NCBI RefSeq assembly: GCF_026651875.1
Contig: NZ_CP104067.1
Span: 3,772,501-3,836,500 of the forward strand
Length of the DNA: 64,000 bases
Source of the DNA: Alicyclobacillus fastidiosus
Lineage (GTDB): Bacteria > Bacillota > Bacilli > Alicyclobacillales > Alicyclobacillaceae
Reading direction: 5' to 3'
Part shown: positions 36,806 to 45,414 of the stretch, piece by piece
Position numbering within the stretch: position 1 is the first letter of the stretch
Layout of the letters: each line of letters begins with the position of its first letter
The notes under the pieces: generated by a model
What the model was told of the DNA's origin: nothing
The model's input: only the letters and a program-made list of their open reading frames with translations
Databases searched by the model: none
Program-made: the position numbers and the translations under genes

Positions 36806-37807
36806 TCATTCCTGACGATCTTCCATCGCAGATGATAATTTCGACAACACGTCATTTGCAACAAATTTTCTCGCTTGCGACAAAGCCATATACCAAGCGC
36901 GCGGATTGCTGCTGCCATGCGCCTTGATGAGTCCGCCAGCGACGCCGAGGAACGGCGCTCCTCCGTATTCGGCCCAGTCGTATCGATTGCGAAACTCGCG
37001 AAACTTGCCCCGAATGATACTACCAGCCACGCGAGACATAAAGCTCGATGTCAATGTCTCTTTAATTCCACTGAACAGCCCCAGCCCGATTCCTTCCGCC
37101 AGCTTCAGCACGACATTGCCGACAAAGCCGTCGCAAACGACGACGTCCGCGACGGAACCGGCCATCATCTCCCGCGATTCTACATTCCCGACGAAGTTGA
37201 GACGAGATTGCGTTAACAGAGGGAACGTCGCCTTTGCGATAGCATTTCCCTTCGTGTCCTCAGTCCCGACATTCAGGAGCCCCACTCGCGGGTTTTCGAT
37301 ATCCAGAACGTGCTTCGCATACTCTGTCGCCATATAGGCGTAGGTCACCAAATTCTCGGGGCTCGCATCCATCGTCGCGCCCGCGTCGAGAAGGAGCACC
37401 CCCCTGCCGTCAAACGTCGGCAACACCGGCGCTAAGGCCGGCCTATCCACACTGGGCAATCGACCTATGACAAGCATGCCAGCGGCCATAATCGCGCCCG
37501 TGTTCCCCGCGGACACCATCACGTCAGCTTCCCCGTCAGCCACCATCTTGGCTGCCATGACAAGTGATGACTCCGCTTTGCGACGAACCGCCCGAACAGG
37601 TTCGTCGTCCGCCGCAATGACCACATCGGTATGCCTCAGCGTCACGTTGTTTGGAATGTCCCCCTTTGCCGCCGCCATCAGCTGCGATTCGTCCCCGATC
37701 AACACGAACTGTGTATCCGAAAACGACTTTGCAGCTTGGCAAACAGCTTCTACCGGCGCGACAGGTGCATAATCCCCACCCATCGCATCTACGGCCATCG
37801 TGATCAC
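36806..37807 (-). CDS. plsX: Acyl-ACP:phosphate acyltransferase
   Basis: 333-residue enzyme that makes acyl-phosphate for PlsY in phospholipid synthesis. The N-terminus ITMAVDAMGGDYAP is the family hallmark; SAGNTGAIMAAG and GFVGNVVLKLAEG are further conserved segments. The start GTG overlaps the fapR stop as GTGA, so translation is coupled. A peripheral membrane location is known for the family. Confidence 0.97.
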   Translation of the reverse strand: MITMAVDAMGGDYAPVAPVEAVCQAAKSFSDTQFVLIGDESQLMAAAKGDIPNNVTLRHTDVVIAADDEPVRAVRRKAESSLVMAAKMVADGEADVMVSAGNTGAIMAAGMLVIGRLPSVDRPALAPVLPTFDGRGVLLLDAGATMDASPENLVTYAYMATEYAKHVLDIENPRVGLLNVGTEDTKGNAIAKATFPLLTQSRLNFVGNVESREMMAGSVADVVVCDGFVGNVVLKLAEGIGLGLFSGIKETLTSSFMSRVAGSIIRGKFREFRNRYDWAEYGGAPFLGVAGGLIKAHGSSNPRAWYMALSQARKFVANDVLSKLSSAMEDRQE

Positions 37808-38391
37808 CGAGCTTCCCCCTCATCCATTAAATCCGCTCCAAGGTCCGTCGGATCTTTTTGAACCCAGACGATGCCCTGGACGGCTATCTCCGAATTTACC
37901 TGGCTCACGGCACGACACCGGACGACGTCACCGTGCTCTCCGATGACATCCACACGGGCCCGTACGTTGTCCCCAAGGTGAACGGGTCGTGAAAACCGGA
38001 GTTCCGCCTTGGCGGTCAGTGCCACGTCGGCGTCCATCAGTGCCGTAGCCAAGGAATTTATCTGTGCAAACAAAATATGTCCGCGAACGATACCCGTCCT
38101 ACGAAAGACGTGCACGGGTTGAATCGTCAAATCGGACTCGGCGTATCGATTGAGTTCCAACTTGATTAGACGCCCAATCAACTCTTGTTCGTCCAATGAG
38201 CGCAAATCATCCTGACGGTCTGACGCGACGCGACGAATCCGCTCTCGTGCTTCAGGGATGTGCAGCGCGCTGCGGTCGAGTCGGATAGTCGCCACACTGA
38301 CGCCAAACCGCTCAGCGAGTTGTTCATCCGTGGCGAACGGATTTTGCTCCAACAAAGCAACCAAGGCATAGCGGCGTTCAGACTTCTTCAG
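37804..38391 (-). CDS. fapR: Fatty-acid/phospholipid regulator FapR
   Basis: About 195-residue repressor of lipid genes released by malonyl-CoA. The N-terminal DeoR-like helix-turn-helix reads TDEQLAERFGVSVATIRLDR. The C-terminal hotdog fold has NSLATALMDADVALTAKAEL, the malonyl-CoA pocket. The family's N-terminal KKSERR-type segment lies upstream of the first ATG/GTG/TTG and is in frame (KKSERRYALVALLEQNPF). It can only be included if the gene starts at CTG (38391) or ATT (38394). GAGGG lies 5-8 nt before these codons. A TTG start at 38364 would cut off the conserved start of the DNA-binding domain and has no ribosome site. Confidence 0.9.
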   Translation of the reverse strand: MKKSERRYALVALLEQNPFATDEQLAERFGVSVATIRLDRSALHIPEARERIRRVASDRQDDLRSLDEQELIGRLIKLELNRYAESDLTIQPVHVFRRTGIVRGHILFAQINSLATALMDADVALTAKAELRFSRPVHLGDNVRARVDVIGEHGDVVRCRAVSQVNSEIAVQGIVWVQKDPTDLGADLMDEGEAR

Positions 38392-38421
38392 AATGACAAC
38401 CCTCTTTCAGTTCCACCGAAC

Positions 38422-38440
38422 TTAGTACCACATATTAATA
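38422..38440 (-). promoter_or_regulatory. FapR operator
   Basis: TTAGTACCACATATTAATA matches the known FapR site (TTAGTACC-N5-TTAATA in B. subtilis fap genes) very closely. It overlaps the -10 of the fapR promoter, so bound FapR would block transcription of its own operon until malonyl-CoA rises. Confidence 0.9.
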
Positions 38441-38465
38441 TATCCCGTTTCACCGCGCGAGTCCA
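38437..38465 (-). promoter_or_regulatory. Promoter of the fapR-plsX-fab operon
   Basis: -35 TGGACT (38460-38465), 17-bp spacer, -10 TATATT (38437-38442), about 45 nt upstream of the fapR start. Confidence 0.75.
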
Positions 38466-38515
38466 CGCACTTTTTACAAGTGGAGCCCGCCTTTGCGACC
38501 TCTGCACAAAACGAG

Positions 38516-38548
38516 AAAAAGACCGACCCGAATGCGGGTCGGTCTCTA
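38516..38548 (-). terminator. Terminator after rpmF
   Basis: Perfect stem GACCGACCCG / CGGGTCGGTC followed by TTTTTC on the minus strand, 14 nt beyond the rpmF stop. It separates the rpmF group from the fapR operon. Confidence 0.9.
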
Positions 38549-38561
38549 CATGTCATCGCAC

Positions 38562-38738
38562 TTACTTGACTGCAATCACTGTTCGTCCCTTGTAGGTACC
38601 GCAGTTTTTGCACGCGTGGTGCGGGAGTTTGTATTCTCCACACTGTGGGCAGGTCCCCAAAGTTGGCTTTTCAAGTTTAAAATGCGTTCGACGTAGACGT
38701 TTTCTCGTTTTAGAACTACGATGTTGTTGTACTGCCAT
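38562..38738 (-). CDS. rpmF: 50S ribosomal protein L32
   Basis: 58-residue ribosomal protein. It starts [20 protein letters not shown] four-cysteine zinc ribbon (CPQC and CKNC) marks the zinc-binding form of L32. AGGAGGTG precedes the ATG. It follows the yceD gene directly, the widely conserved yceD-rpmF pair that often precedes plsX and the fab genes. Confidence 0.97.
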   Translation of the reverse strand: MAVQQHRSSKTRKRLRRTHFKLEKPTLGTCPQCGEYKLPHHACKNCGTYKGRTVIAVK

Positions 38739-38776
38739 AGCCGTGACACCTCCTTTACAGACTACCGCACATCATC

Positions 38777-39280
38777 TTACTCCGACTCGCCGTCGGAAAG
38801 CAAGTCTTTTAATGCAGCTAAACGCGGATCAATTGGACGAGTGTCGCAAGAACACGCTTCCTCATTGCGATTGCGGCCGCACTCCGGACAAAGCCCCTTG
38901 CAGTCAGCCTGGCAGAGCGGGCGTTCGTCAAGGCTCAGGAATACGGCCTCCTCGATGTCCGGCGTCAGATCTAGCGACTCTCCCGACACCAACGGAATGT
39001 CTTCTTCTACCTGTCCGGCATCGACCGAATACGCCCTCGACAAGCGCGTGCAAAGCGCACGCTCGAACACGGTCAAACACCGACTGCAAATGTAGTGCAC
39101 GTTCGTTTGAATCGTTCCTTCGACCAGGAGGATCGGGTCCGTCCACGTCGCCGTCCCCGTGACGCGAATCGGGTCCACTTCCTTCACGTCGACGACTTCC
39201 GCCGCAATGCGCGGCAGTTGCTGTGTGTGATCGAAATCGACGTGTCCTTCGCGCTTGATGCTCTTGATGTTCAGTTGCAT
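38777..39280 (-). CDS. yceD: YceD/DUF177 family protein
   Basis: 167-residue conserved protein. In several bacteria and plastids it is linked to 23S rRNA accumulation. A central CSRCL lies in the folded core and a C-terminal cysteine cluster (CQADCKGLCPECG and CSCD) probably binds zinc. The ATG at 39280 follows GAGGGAACC; the frame upstream of it is not supported. It lies 38 nt upstream of rpmF and is co-transcribed. Confidence 0.9.
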   Translation of the reverse strand: MQLNIKSIKREGHVDFDHTQQLPRIAAEVVDVKEVDPIRVTGTATWTDPILLVEGTIQTNVHYICSRCLTVFERALCTRLSRAYSVDAGQVEEDIPLVSGESLDLTPDIEEAVFLSLDERPLCQADCKGLCPECGRNRNEEACSCDTRPIDPRLAALKDLLSDGESE

Positions 39281-39313
39281 GGTTCCCTCGTTCCCTTCTA
39301 TCACCATCAAGTT

Positions 39314-40126
39314 TCATTCCTGAAGACGCGTCACATTTGGAAACGCGGGTTCGTCAGCGCTGTGCAGCAATGCCTGAATTTCCGGCAACCGCTCAACTGT
39401 CGCGGCATATCCGATCTCTATCGCCTCCGCCGCACGGGTAAACTGAGCGGTGCCAATCCTTGAGACGGGTGGCGTGATGGTCAGAGACGCGACGCGTTCC
39501 ACCTGATTGCACGCCTGTTCCTGCATCATTTCCAGACTCTGCATGATCACGTCCATAATCGACGTTGGAATGGAGCCCACTGGTGTTACCCCGACATCGA
39601 CGCCGATGACCACATCGCACCCCAAATCCCATGCCGCCCCGGACGGCACGCGCTCCAGTACGCCGCCGTCGACGTAGACGGCACCGTCGCGCACCACGGG
39701 GACGAATACACCTGGAATTGAAATGCTGGCGCGGACGGCTTCGGCGATGTTGCCGGAGCGGAAGACGACAGGTTGGCGCGCAATCATGTCGGTGGTGACG
39801 ATTGCGAGCGGAATCACGGTTTGCTCAAACGTCGCATTTCGCGTGAGCAAACCCACGAGATGCCGAACTCGCTCCCCTTGGATAAGCCCCATTTTCGGCA
39901 CGGTGAAGTCGAGCCAGTGGCGCCGTTTGAGACTCAGGGCGAGCCCCCGAAGCATCCGCGGCGGCGTCCCCATCGCGTAGACGGCCCCGACGAGACTTCC
40001 CATGCTAGAGCCGGCGACTGCGTGGACGGGCACGCCGTGGTCGGCGAGCGCCGAGATCACGCCAATGTGTGCAAACCCTTTCGCACCACCGGACCCTAAC
40101 GCGAGTCCGACCTTTCGCTCGTACAC
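39314..40126 (-). CDS. Patatin-like phospholipase, YlbK-type
   Basis: About 270-residue cytoplasmic patatin-family protein (RssA/YlbK group). It has the oxyanion motif GSGGAKGFAHIG at residues 9-20, the nucleophile elbow AGSSMGSL (GxSxG), and the DGG catalytic Asp motif in VYVDGGVLERVP. It is expected to be a Ser-Asp acyl hydrolase; the physiological substrate is unknown. I chose the GTG at 40126, with AGGGGTGA upstream, because it places the oxyanion motif at the N-terminus as in relatives. It lies between coaD and yceD, as in the ylb cluster of B. subtilis. Confidence 0.87.
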   Translation of the reverse strand: MYERKVGLALGSGGAKGFAHIGVISALADHGVPVHAVAGSSMGSLVGAVYAMGTPPRMLRGLALSLKRRHWLDFTVPKMGLIQGERVRHLVGLLTRNATFEQTVIPLAIVTTDMIARQPVVFRSGNIAEAVRASISIPGVFVPVVRDGAVYVDGGVLERVPSGAAWDLGCDVVIGVDVGVTPVGSIPTSIMDVIMQSLEMMQEQACNQVERVASLTITPPVSRIGTAQFTRAAEAIEIGYAATVERLPEIQALLHSADEPAFPNVTRLQE

Positions 40127-40145
40127 ATCTCTCACCCCTCGGTGT

Positions 40146-40631
40146 TCATCCGCGCCGAGCCAAGCGGTCGGCCAACGCTTCACGAACCACGTCTGTCACA
40201 AATTCCCCGACGGAACCGCCATGCATGGCGACATCCTTGACCAAGGAAGAACTCACAAACGAGTACGTTGGAGACGTAGGTATAAAGAGCGTATGAATTT
40301 CCGGATAGATTGACTCATTCATCTGCGCCATCTGCATTTCCACTTGCAGATCTGCTGGGTTGCGTATTCCCCGGACGACGTACAGAATCGAGTTGGCGCG
40401 ACAGTAGTCGACGAGCAGACCAGAAAACGAGGCCACCCGCACATTCGGGTATTGCTTCGTCGCATCGCGTACAAACCGAACCCGTTCGTCGAGCGGAAAC
40501 AACGGACTTTTAGACGGGTTATGTAAGATTCCCACGGTCACTTCGTCAAACAGCCCTGCGACATGGCGCAAGATATCTAAATGGCCGTTTGTAATCGGGT
40601 CAAACGTTCCAGGATAGATCGCCCGACGCAT
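40146..40631 (-). CDS. coaD: Phosphopantetheine adenylyltransferase
   Basis: 161-residue nucleotidyltransferase that makes dephospho-CoA from 4'-phosphopantetheine and ATP. AIYPGTFDPITNGHLDIL carries the T/HxGH motif, RGIRNPAD follows, and SSSLVKDVA is the C-terminal ATP-contact segment. ATG at 40631 is preceded by a GGGGG site. CoA supply fits the neighbouring lipid and ACP genes. It lies 50 nt after rsmD. Confidence 0.97.
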   Translation of the reverse strand: MRRAIYPGTFDPITNGHLDILRHVAGLFDEVTVGILHNPSKSPLFPLDERVRFVRDATKQYPNVRVASFSGLLVDYCRANSILYVVRGIRNPADLQVEMQMAQMNESIYPEIHTLFIPTSPTYSFVSSSLVKDVAMHGGSVGEFVTDVVREALADRLARRG

Positions 40632-40681
40632 ATTTTTGCCCCCGGTTCCACGGTGTGCCGCACCTCGCCTCGAGTCGAATG

Positions 40682-41236
40682 TCACAGTTCCTCGACCACG
40701 GGCTCGTAGATGCTTACGGCGATATCGCCGTACACCTTATATTTTACTTGAACAAATCCACTCATGTCTGGCGGCAGCAGATAATGTTTCGGCGTTTCGC
40801 AGACGATGCCGCCATGAATGTGAACATAGTCCGCCAACGCCGCCACAGCCTGTTGCCAAAGTCCTTGTGCATAGGGCGGATCGAGAAACACCCAATCGAC
40901 ATCTGGATATTCGTCGGCGAGCCTAGATACAGCCTTGCGCCAATCCGAAACCCAGACCACTCCCCGGTCGCCGACGTTCAACTTCGCCAGGTTTTCGCGG
41001 ACGACGCCGACCGCCCGCCTATCTGCATCCACAAACACCGCCTTAGCGGCACCCCGGCTCAGCGCTTCGATTCCGAGCGCCCCAGAGCCAGCGAATAAAT
41101 CGACGACCACACCGTCCAATCGGTGTGGTAGCAAGCTGAACATCGATTCCTTGACTCTGTCCGTCGTCGGCCTCGTATCGCGCCCTTTCGGTGCTTGGAG
41201 CGCGTGTCCTTTCCACGTTCCCGCAATGACTCGCAT
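40682..41236 (-). CDS. rsmD: 16S rRNA (guanine966-N2)-methyltransferase
   Basis: 184-residue Rossmann-fold methyltransferase. It begins MRVIAGTWKGHALQAPKG, with DLFAGSGALGIEALSRGA as the SAM-binding motif I and FLDPPYAQG as the catalytic DPPY motif IV. AGAGG lies 7 nt before the ATG. The rsmD-coaD pairing is conserved in most bacteria. Confidence 0.96.
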   Translation of the reverse strand: MRVIAGTWKGHALQAPKGRDTRPTTDRVKESMFSLLPHRLDGVVVDLFAGSGALGIEALSRGAAKAVFVDADRRAVGVVRENLAKLNVGDRGVVWVSDWRKAVSRLADEYPDVDWVFLDPPYAQGLWQQAVAALADYVHIHGGIVCETPKHYLLPPDMSGFVQVKYKVYGDIAVSIYEPVVEEL

Positions 41237-41587
41237 AATTTGCCTCTTCCTGCTATTGCATCTTGATTTCACAACTTTACCATACGGTGATTTTTCGACA
41301 AAACCGCAAGATAATTCTCACAAACTGTGTATGAGTAGCCCTCATTTGGCCGATACTAACTTTGACAACGGCGATAGCTGTTGTAGGCAACCGCGGGTGA
41401 AGAGCAAGGTCCCCATCCACTCTTCCTCCGGTTTTCTCCTCTCCCAGAAGCGTGCTGACCACGTCGGTTTGGCACCGCAGACCCACGCGTACCCGGGCGT
41501 GGGTTTTCTGCGTCCAGAACACAACTTATGCTCCCTATTTATTCGGCTGGCGTAGTATAATTTGGAGCGAGAATGGGGGTGCTGTAC
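41237..41587. other. Divergent intergenic region, rsmD / CBS gene
   Basis: About 350 nt with no convincing gene. A perfect TATAAT (41556-41561) serves the plus-strand CBS gene, though its -35 is weak. On the minus strand TTGTCG-16-TAAAGT (near 41275-41302) is a low-confidence promoter for rsmD. Confidence 0.5.
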
Positions 41588-42211
41588 GTGTTTATCCGCA
41601 ACTTTTTAACGCCGCTTTGCGAACTTACTTCTATCCATCCGAACGAAACCATCGCATCTGCACTGAACAAAATGTCCAAACACCTGAGCTTGCCCTGTGT
41701 TGGGGAAGCGGATCGGTTTGTGGGCATCGTCAGCAAACGGAGTATTTTCGAGGCGTTCGAGGCCGTTTCCGGGAACACATCGTTCGCGGAGTTCGCGAAA
41801 CACTCGGTCGCCACATGCGTCATTCACGATGTGCCACGGCTCACGTTCGAAGATCATTTCGAAGATACGATTGAAATCATCATTCGCATTCCCTTCGTCC
41901 CAATCGTACAAGACGGAAAATTCCTTGGCATCGTCAAGCGCAGTGACGTTCAGAGCGCCCTCGCCGTCGCCTTTGCGACAAACGTGGAAGCGGACCGACT
42001 GCTCCTTGGCGTCCCGGAAGTAGAGGGGGCTTTCGAGCGGCTGTTCAACACGACGCACCGACTCGGCCTGAGCGTCGTCACCTGCGTGCCATTCGATGCA
42101 GGAGAGAACCTAAATCGACGCGTACTGTTGAAGGTGCGAAAGTCGCAAAAGCTCGACACCCTCGTCAACGACCTCGAGCGTGCGGGGTTTCTCGTGATTC
42201 AAGTAAACTGA
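41588..42211 (+). CDS. CBS-domain pair protein, possible c-di-AMP-binding type
   Basis: About 207 residues. Two CBS repeats (FIRNFLTPLCELTSIHPNET and IIIRIPFVPIVQDGKFLGIV) form a Bateman module that binds an adenosine-containing ligand. The C-terminal 60 residues (LGLSVVTCVPFD ... DTLVNDLERAGFLVIQV) look like an ACT-type regulatory fold. A CBS-ACT layout is known in Listeria CbpA, a c-di-AMP receptor; assignment here is inference. Start: the TATAAT at 41556-41561 predicts a transcript beginning near 41568. An ATG at 41573 would then be almost leaderless, while the GTG at 41588 has GGGGGTG 6 nt upstream and matches relatives better. Confidence 0.75.
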   Translation: MFIRNFLTPLCELTSIHPNETIASALNKMSKHLSLPCVGEADRFVGIVSKRSIFEAFEAVSGNTSFAEFAKHSVATCVIHDVPRLTFEDHFEDTIEIIIRIPFVPIVQDGKFLGIVKRSDVQSALAVAFATNVEADRLLLGVPEVEGAFERLFNTTHRLGLSVVTCVPFDAGENLNRRVLLKVRKSQKLDTLVNDLERAGFLVIQVN

Positions 42212-42272
42212 CCCAGCGTGCGCCCGTCGAGGCGCACTGGGTGATCCCCATACAAAGGAAGTGATCAGTTCC

Positions 42273-43670
42273 ATGTCCGTTCACACGTTCCCCGATTCAC
42301 TGGAAACTGGCCTGCGTATGCTCGCGGCTGGACAGTGGACTGCAGAGGAACTGACGAATCATTGCCTCGAGCGCATTCATTCGCAGAACCCCGAACTGAA
42401 TGCATTCTTGACGGTCAGTGACGCGTATGCGCGACAACGCGCGCACGCTGTCGACACATTGGCCACGTCATTTCCCGAAGGACTCGGTCCGTTAGCGGGA
42501 GCCCCCATCTCCATCAAGGATTTGATCCACACGTCGTTCGCACCGACCACCTACGGCAGTCAAATATACCGGGATTACCGCCCCACCGCGAACGCGAGCG
42601 TGGTCCAGCGGCTCGAACGAGCCCACGCCATCATCGTCGGGAAGACGCACCTCCACGAATTCGCCTACGGCATCACGAACGAGAACGCCCATTACGGGCC
42701 CGCGCGAAATCCGGTGGACACAAAGCGAATGACAGGCGGATCTAGTGGGGGAAGCGCCGCCTCCGTCCGGGCCTCCCTCGCACTGGCCAGCATCGGCACA
42801 GACACGGGCGGCAGCATCCGAATTCCCGCCTCCCTCACGGGCATCGTGGGCTACAAGCCGACGCACGGCCTCGTACCAGTCGACGGCGTGTTGCCGCTCG
42901 CCTCTACACTCGATCACGTCGGCCCACTCACCCGCACCGTCCGCGACGCCGCGCTCCTGACTGACGTCCTCGCGCTCACGCACGGAACTGGTTCGTCGCT
43001 GCTTGGCGCACTCGATGAGATAGCAGAGGGGCCGCTTCGCATCGGCATCCCCAGCCGCCTCGTCGAGCGGTTTGCGACCGACCCTGTGGCAAATCACTTT
43101 GCACAACTCGTATCGTTTTTGGAGGAGAGCCATCTCGTCAACTGGAAGTCCGAACTGCGGTTTGACGAAGACGAAATCGCGCTGCATCAGGGCAATATCC
43201 AAGGTGCGGAAGCGTTCTCCGTCCACCGGACGTGGCTACAAGAACACGGACATTTATACGGCGAGGACGTGTTCGAGCGACTCCAAACGTCCAGTAAGAT
43301 ATCCGCTCAGGACTATATCTACAGCCTCGCGTTCCGCCAAGCCTTCCAGCGGGAAATCGATGGCTGGTTCGACGAGATCGACGTCATCCTGTTACCGACT
43401 ACCCCAGTCTTCGCACCTATACTCGGAACGGAGTCTGTCGTCGTACGCGGCGAAGCGAGCCATATCCGTCCCTTGATGACGCGATTTACGAATCCATGGA
43501 ACCTGTCTGGCATGCCCGCCATCTCGATTCCAGGCGGCATCGTGGACGGTCTGCCGTTTGGCCTGCAATTGGTGGGGCGATTCGGGAAGGATGCTCGCTT
43601 GCTTCAGATTGCTGCGCGAGTCGAACAGGCCCTCACGGACTGGAACGAAACTACGGGTGGTCGCCGTTAG
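42273..43670 (+). CDS. Amidase-signature family hydrolase
   Basis: 465-residue amidase of the GatA/FAAH superfamily. The Ser-cisSer-Lys triad is visible: Lys82 in ISIKDLI, the cis-Ser in GGSSGGSAA (155-163) and nucleophile Ser181 in GTDTGGSIR. The flanking TGIVGYKPTHG is standard. It stands alone with no gatB or gatC beside it, so it is more likely a free amidase (nitrogen scavenging or amide detoxification) than the tRNA amidotransferase subunit. ATG 42273 follows AGGAAGTG at 9 nt. The 48-nt gap after the CBS gene allows co-transcription. A bidirectional terminator follows. Confidence 0.85.
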   Translation: MSVHTFPDSLETGLRMLAAGQWTAEELTNHCLERIHSQNPELNAFLTVSDAYARQRAHAVDTLATSFPEGLGPLAGAPISIKDLIHTSFAPTTYGSQIYRDYRPTANASVVQRLERAHAIIVGKTHLHEFAYGITNENAHYGPARNPVDTKRMTGGSSGGSAASVRASLALASIGTDTGGSIRIPASLTGIVGYKPTHGLVPVDGVLPLASTLDHVGPLTRTVRDAALLTDVLALTHGTGSSLLGALDEIAEGPLRIGIPSRLVERFATDPVANHFAQLVSFLEESHLVNWKSELRFDEDEIALHQGNIQGAEAFSVHRTWLQEHGHLYGEDVFERLQTSSKISAQDYIYSLAFRQAFQREIDGWFDEIDVILLPTTPVFAPILGTESVVVRGEASHIRPLMTRFTNPWNLSGMPAISIPGGIVDGLPFGLQLVGRFGKDARLLQIAARVEQALTDWNETTGGRR

Positions 43671-43691
43671 GACCTTTTCAACTGGAAAATT

Positions 43692-43735
43692 AAAAATGGG
43701 TTGCTCCGCGAACCATTGGAGCAACCCATTTTGTT
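43692..43735. terminator. Bidirectional terminator
   Basis: Perfect 14-15 bp stem AAATGGGTTGCTCC / GGAGCAACCCATTT flanked by A and T runs on both sides. It serves the amidase (plus) and the glycosyltransferase (minus), which converge here. Confidence 0.92.
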
Positions 43736-43738
43736 TCC

Positions 43739-44893
43739 TTAGCGGGTTCCCGACTCAACCGGTCGAGAGATTAACCCGTGTGCTTTGCACACCGTCTCAT
43801 AATGCTGCAACAATTGTTGGCTAGGTCCAGCCCAGTCCAACGTCTTGGCGATTTGCAACCCTCGATCTCGAATCTGATTGCGCCGCTCATCGTCGGTGAT
43901 CAGTTGGCGAACGAGATGAATCATCGATACGTCCGACGAGGAGTCGAAGATGAACCCGGCGCGGCCGTTCTCCAACACCTCTCGCGTCGGCGGACTATCG
44001 GCGGCCAGCACGGGCAACCCAGTGGCCATGGCCTCGAAAAGGACTAAGCCGAGTGTCTCGGTGGTAGACGGAAATAAGAACGCGTCTGCGGACGCGTACG
44101 CCTCCGCCAGTTCCTCCCCGTGCATGTACCCGGTGAATTGTGCGTTCGTTCCGGCAAATATCTGCTCCAAATCGCGACGGTACGGTCCATCCCCGACAAT
44201 GGCCAAATGCAAATTCGGAAATTCGTCCAAACACGGGCGGATGCGTTCGATGTTCTTTTCCGACGCCAAACGCCCTACGTAGAGCAGCACCGGATCTGAC
44301 GGCCCGGCATTGGGAGCCAGCCGTTTGCGCATCGCACTCGAACGCTTCGCCTGTTGAAACATCTCGACGTCCACACCGCGTTCCCACAGGCCAAGGTTCA
44401 AGAATCCCTGCTTTTCGAGTTCATTCATCGTCGCACGAGATGTCGCCAGATTCATATCGGCGCGATTGTGCAATGTACGAAAATACCACCACAGTGCCGG
44501 CTCCAAGAAATTCAGCTTGTAGTGCCTGGCGTAGGCGGGCACGTTGGTGTGGTAAGAAGCAATCAGTGGCAGATGATGACGCCATGCGTAGTAGATGCCA
44601 CCTAAACCCAAAAACGCTGGGTTGACCGCGTGAATCAAATCGGGCTGAAATCGTTTGATTGCACGGCCAATCCGCGGAAGCGGCAAAGCGTACCGCTTTT
44701 CCGGGTACAGGATAAACGGCATTGCCGGAATCCCTACGATGGTCGCGGAGGCGTAGTGGCTTGGCGCACCGGACGGTGCGAATAACAACACTTCATGCCC
44801 TTCCTGCTCCAAATAGTTGAGCGTCGCACGCAAACGTGTCACTATCCCGTCCGTCGATGGCAAGAACGTCTCCGTAAACATCGCAATTCGCAT
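43739..44893 (-). CDS. GT4-family glycosyltransferase
   Basis: 384-residue GT-B-fold glycosyltransferase. The acceptor-side N-terminus is MRIAMFTETFLPSTDGIV with the family's GI(V)xR loop. In the donor half, LLYVGRLASEKNI, FTGYMHGEELAEAYASADAF and PSTTETLGLVLFEAMATGLP (EX7E nucleotide-sugar motif) are clear. Similar proteins add sugar to diacylglycerol or phosphatidylinositol. Substrate is unproven, but a lipid acceptor would suit the nearby psd gene. ATG 44893 follows GGAGGT at about 11 nt. Confidence 0.87.
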   Translation of the reverse strand: MRIAMFTETFLPSTDGIVTRLRATLNYLEQEGHEVLLFAPSGAPSHYASATIVGIPAMPFILYPEKRYALPLPRIGRAIKRFQPDLIHAVNPAFLGLGGIYYAWRHHLPLIASYHTNVPAYARHYKLNFLEPALWWYFRTLHNRADMNLATSRATMNELEKQGFLNLGLWERGVDVEMFQQAKRSSAMRKRLAPNAGPSDPVLLYVGRLASEKNIERIRPCLDEFPNLHLAIVGDGPYRRDLEQIFAGTNAQFTGYMHGEELAEAYASADAFLFPSTTETLGLVLFEAMATGLPVLAADSPPTREVLENGRAGFIFDSSSDVSMIHLVRQLITDDERRNQIRDRGLQIAKTLDWAGPSQQLLQHYETVCKAHGLISRPVESGTR

Positions 44894-45414
44894 GTGTATC
44901 AATTACCTCCAAGTTGCATTCGGTATGACCGCGTCAAAATCGGTGCGGTCACGGTATTTTCCTGCGGTCTCCATCAACCTTTGCATCGATTGCCAACCGA
45001 TGTGGTTTGCGCCTCGTGTGAACAAGGGATGGGACCGTCCTCGTATCGATGCCCGACGTGCCGTACTCTCCCATTGTACCCAACTTTATGAGGTGGCAAT
45101 CGGGAGCTGGGTCGAAAGTCTATAAAGAGCAGCTCGACAAATTCGTAGTCCTACAAGTCGCCAAATAGTCGCCAAGTAATAGAAGCGAATTGACTTGCCG
45201 GACTCGTCCTGCCAAGCGTTCAGGCGATCATGGAACAATCGGTGTCTGCAATTGACATCCCAGTTCTGTGCCCATTCACGTGAATGTACACGCTAGTCTA
45301 TTCCTACTACAATGTACAAGTTTTCATGCATAGGGGCAAGCCTGGAACGCTCGATGACGCATTTTAGAAGCCGAATCGCGTCGGTCACTCGCTGCGATAT
45401 TGGCGACCTACCAA
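44894..45414. other. Intergenic, no gene seen
   Basis: 520 nt between psd (stop at 45415) and the glycosyltransferase start. A weak minus-strand promoter TTGCCA-15-TACAAT (45073-45099) could serve the glycosyltransferase. No convincing small gene, RNA or terminator is visible. Confidence 0.5.

Noticed and set aside
42273..43670. gatA, subunit of Glu-tRNA(Gln) amidotransferase
   Set aside because: The triad fits, but no gatB or gatC is adjacent and the sequence looks like a stand-alone amidase. I left the symbol blank.
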